Shown: one piece after another, positions 29,720 through 30,681 of the stretch
Numbering within the stretch: position 1 is the first letter of the stretch
Layout: each line of letters begins with the position of its first letter
Assembly (NCBI RefSeq): GCF_001039355.2
Contig: NW_019773514.1
Span: 1,071,213 to 1,101,893, forward strand
DNA from: Lingula anatina
Taxonomy: Eukaryota > Brachiopoda > Lingulata > Lingulida > Lingulidae
Reading direction: 5' to 3'
Length of the DNA: 30,681 nt
Program-made: the position numbers and the translations under genes
The notes under the pieces: model-generated
Databases searched by the model: none
Told to the model about the DNA's origin: nothing
What the model saw: only the letters and a program-made list of their open reading frames with translations

Positions 29720-30681
29720 TTCAGTTCACTGTAAAAAGTAGGTCAAAGGTCAATTTTAAGGTCACAGTAAATTGCCAGTATATGACTTCCTATTCAAGTT
29801 CAATGGTAACTATGGACCTATCTCTTCCAGTTTTGGAGATAAAAGAGAACCAAAATTTGCAAAGTTCAATTCATGATAAAAAGTAGGTCAAAGGTCAATT
29901 TCAAGGTCACAATAAATTGCCTCTAATGACTTCCTATTCAAATTCAATAGTAACTATGGGTGTATCTTTGCCAGTTTTGAAAGTATAAACATTAAAAAAG
30001 TTGCAAAGTTCAGTTTATGGTGTAAAGTAGGTCAAAGGTCAATTTAAAGGTCACAGTAAAATTACCAGTACATGACTTCTTATTCAACTTCAATAGTACC
30101 TATGGACCTATCTCTGCCAGTTTTGGAGATAAAAAGGAAAGACAATTTGCAAAGTTCAGTTCATGGTGAAAAGTGGGTCAAAGGTCAATTTTAAGGTCAC
30201 AGTAAATTGCCTCTAATGACTTTCTATTCAAATTCAATAGTAACTATGGGTGTATCTTTGCCAGTTTTGAAAGTATAAGCATTAAAAAAGTTGCAAAGTT
30301 CAGTTTATGGTGTAAAGTAGGTCAAAGGTCAATTTAAAGGTCACAGTAAAATTACCAGTATATGACTTCCTATTCAACTTCAATAGTACCTGAGGACCTA
30401 TCTCTGCCAGTTTTGGAGATAAAAGGGAACGAAAATTTGCAAAGTTCAGTTCATTGTGAAAAGTAGATCAAAGGTCAATTTCAAGGTCACAGTTAAATTG
30501 CCAGTATGTGACTTCCTATTCAACTTCAATAGTACCTATGGACCTATCTCTGCCAGTTTTGGAGATAAAAAGAAACGAAAATTTGCAAAGTTCAGTTCAT
30601 GGTGAATAGTAGGTCAAAGGTCAATTTTAAGGTCACAGTAAATTGCCTCTATTGACTTTCTATTCAAATTCAATAGTAACT
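29720..30681 (-). repeat. ~145 bp tandem array with dimeric higher-order pattern
   Basis: The anchor AGGTCAAAGGTCAA, or a one-base variant, starts at 29740, 29885, 30029, 30175, 30319, 30465 and 30611 (spacings 145, 144, 146, 144, 146, 146). Two monomer types are visible. Type A has GCCTCTAATGACTT and CAGTTTTGAAAGTATAA. Type B has CCAGTATATGACTT and CAGTTTTGGAGATAAAA. From 29885 the order is A, B, A, B, B-like, A, giving a ~290 bp higher-order unit over part of the array. Confidence 0.9.
29740..29768 (+). promoter_or_regulatory. Nuclear-receptor-like triple half-site (representative of each monomer)
   Basis: AGGTCAAAGGTCA is a perfect DR1 (two AGGTCA half-sites separated by one base). It is followed after six bases by a third AGGTCA in a TTAAGGTCA context. 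In several monomers this reads TCAAGGTCA, the extended ERR/SF-1-type half-site. The same arrangement recurs in every monomer of the right array, and in reverse complement in the best-preserved monomers of the left array, e.g. 1744-1772. Binding in vivo is not shown. Confidence 0.35.

Larger units (their letters stand above)
29524..30681 (-). mobile_element. Helitron-like non-autonomous element, 3' end and array (runs off the window)
   Basis: Read on the minus strand, the element ends CTAG at 29527-29524 followed by TTATT. The perfect terminal hairpin GAGGCG/CGCCTC is at 29537-29542 and 29547-29552. The module continues to the AGACTGG...CTTGTCAAGC equivalent at about 29620-29645, then an AT-rich linker, then a tandem array that reaches the window edge. 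Sequence and order match 1-241 in opposite orientation, and this copy is well preserved. The other end is not in the window, and no transposition protein is seen. Confidence 0.6.

Overview
The window looks like non-coding, repeat-dominated nuclear DNA from an invertebrate animal. It is AT-rich, with no dense ORFs, no operons and no bacterial signals, many microsatellites and long C/G tracts, a LINE reverse-transcriptase relic, a tRNA-like SINE candidate, and tandem arrays of a ~145 bp monomer tied to Helitron-like 3' ends. Arrays of this kind inside small non-autonomous elements are known from bivalve molluscs (the 'pearl'/BIV160-type elements of oysters and clams). A bivalve or other marine invertebrate is therefore my best guess, from family knowledge and without any database search. 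I found no complete protein-coding gene.

Layout. (1) 1-2079: two Helitron-like non-autonomous elements with ~145 bp monomers, each ending in a terminal module that closes with CTAG. (2) 2080-11555: a set of segments that repeat one another across single-N junctions at 2727, 5646 and 9257. These segments contain a degenerate ~170-205 bp tandem repeat (2080-3800 and copies), a short ATG ORF next to a CTCF-like motif (4016, 6608), an imperfect inverted repeat (about 5200-5410), and a tRNA-like sequence with A and B boxes (8795, 11106). (3) 11556-16870: single-copy AT-rich DNA with a C20/G20 tract pair, a short G/C-richer ORF (13439-13606), and a cluster of PBX/PREP- and CCAAT-like motifs near 16160-16370. 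(4) 16875-24001: a ~4.7 kb block that holds a 2.4 kb L1/Tx1-like LINE insertion on the minus strand. (5) 24690-29521: a second copy of that block without the LINE, starting straight after the N at 24689. (6) 29524-30681: another Helitron-like element on the minus strand, with a higher-order array of ~145 bp monomers.

Two readings dominate. First, all four Ns sit at dovetail overlaps: the sequence after each N restarts inside sequence already seen before it. The apparent duplications may therefore be unmerged haplotype contigs rather than true tandem duplications, although some stretches are present three times. Second, because the copies can be compared with each other, they serve as natural empty/filled-site controls. 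They show a LINE insertion with a ~10 bp target-site duplication, a 38 bp minisatellite at 1 versus 7 copies, and a Helitron-like element next to an (AAT)n tract.

The most unusual signal is that the ~145 bp monomers carry AGGTCA half-sites arranged as a perfect DR1 followed by an ERR/SF-1-type extended half-site. The two terminal arrays are therefore potential clusters of nuclear-receptor binding sites.
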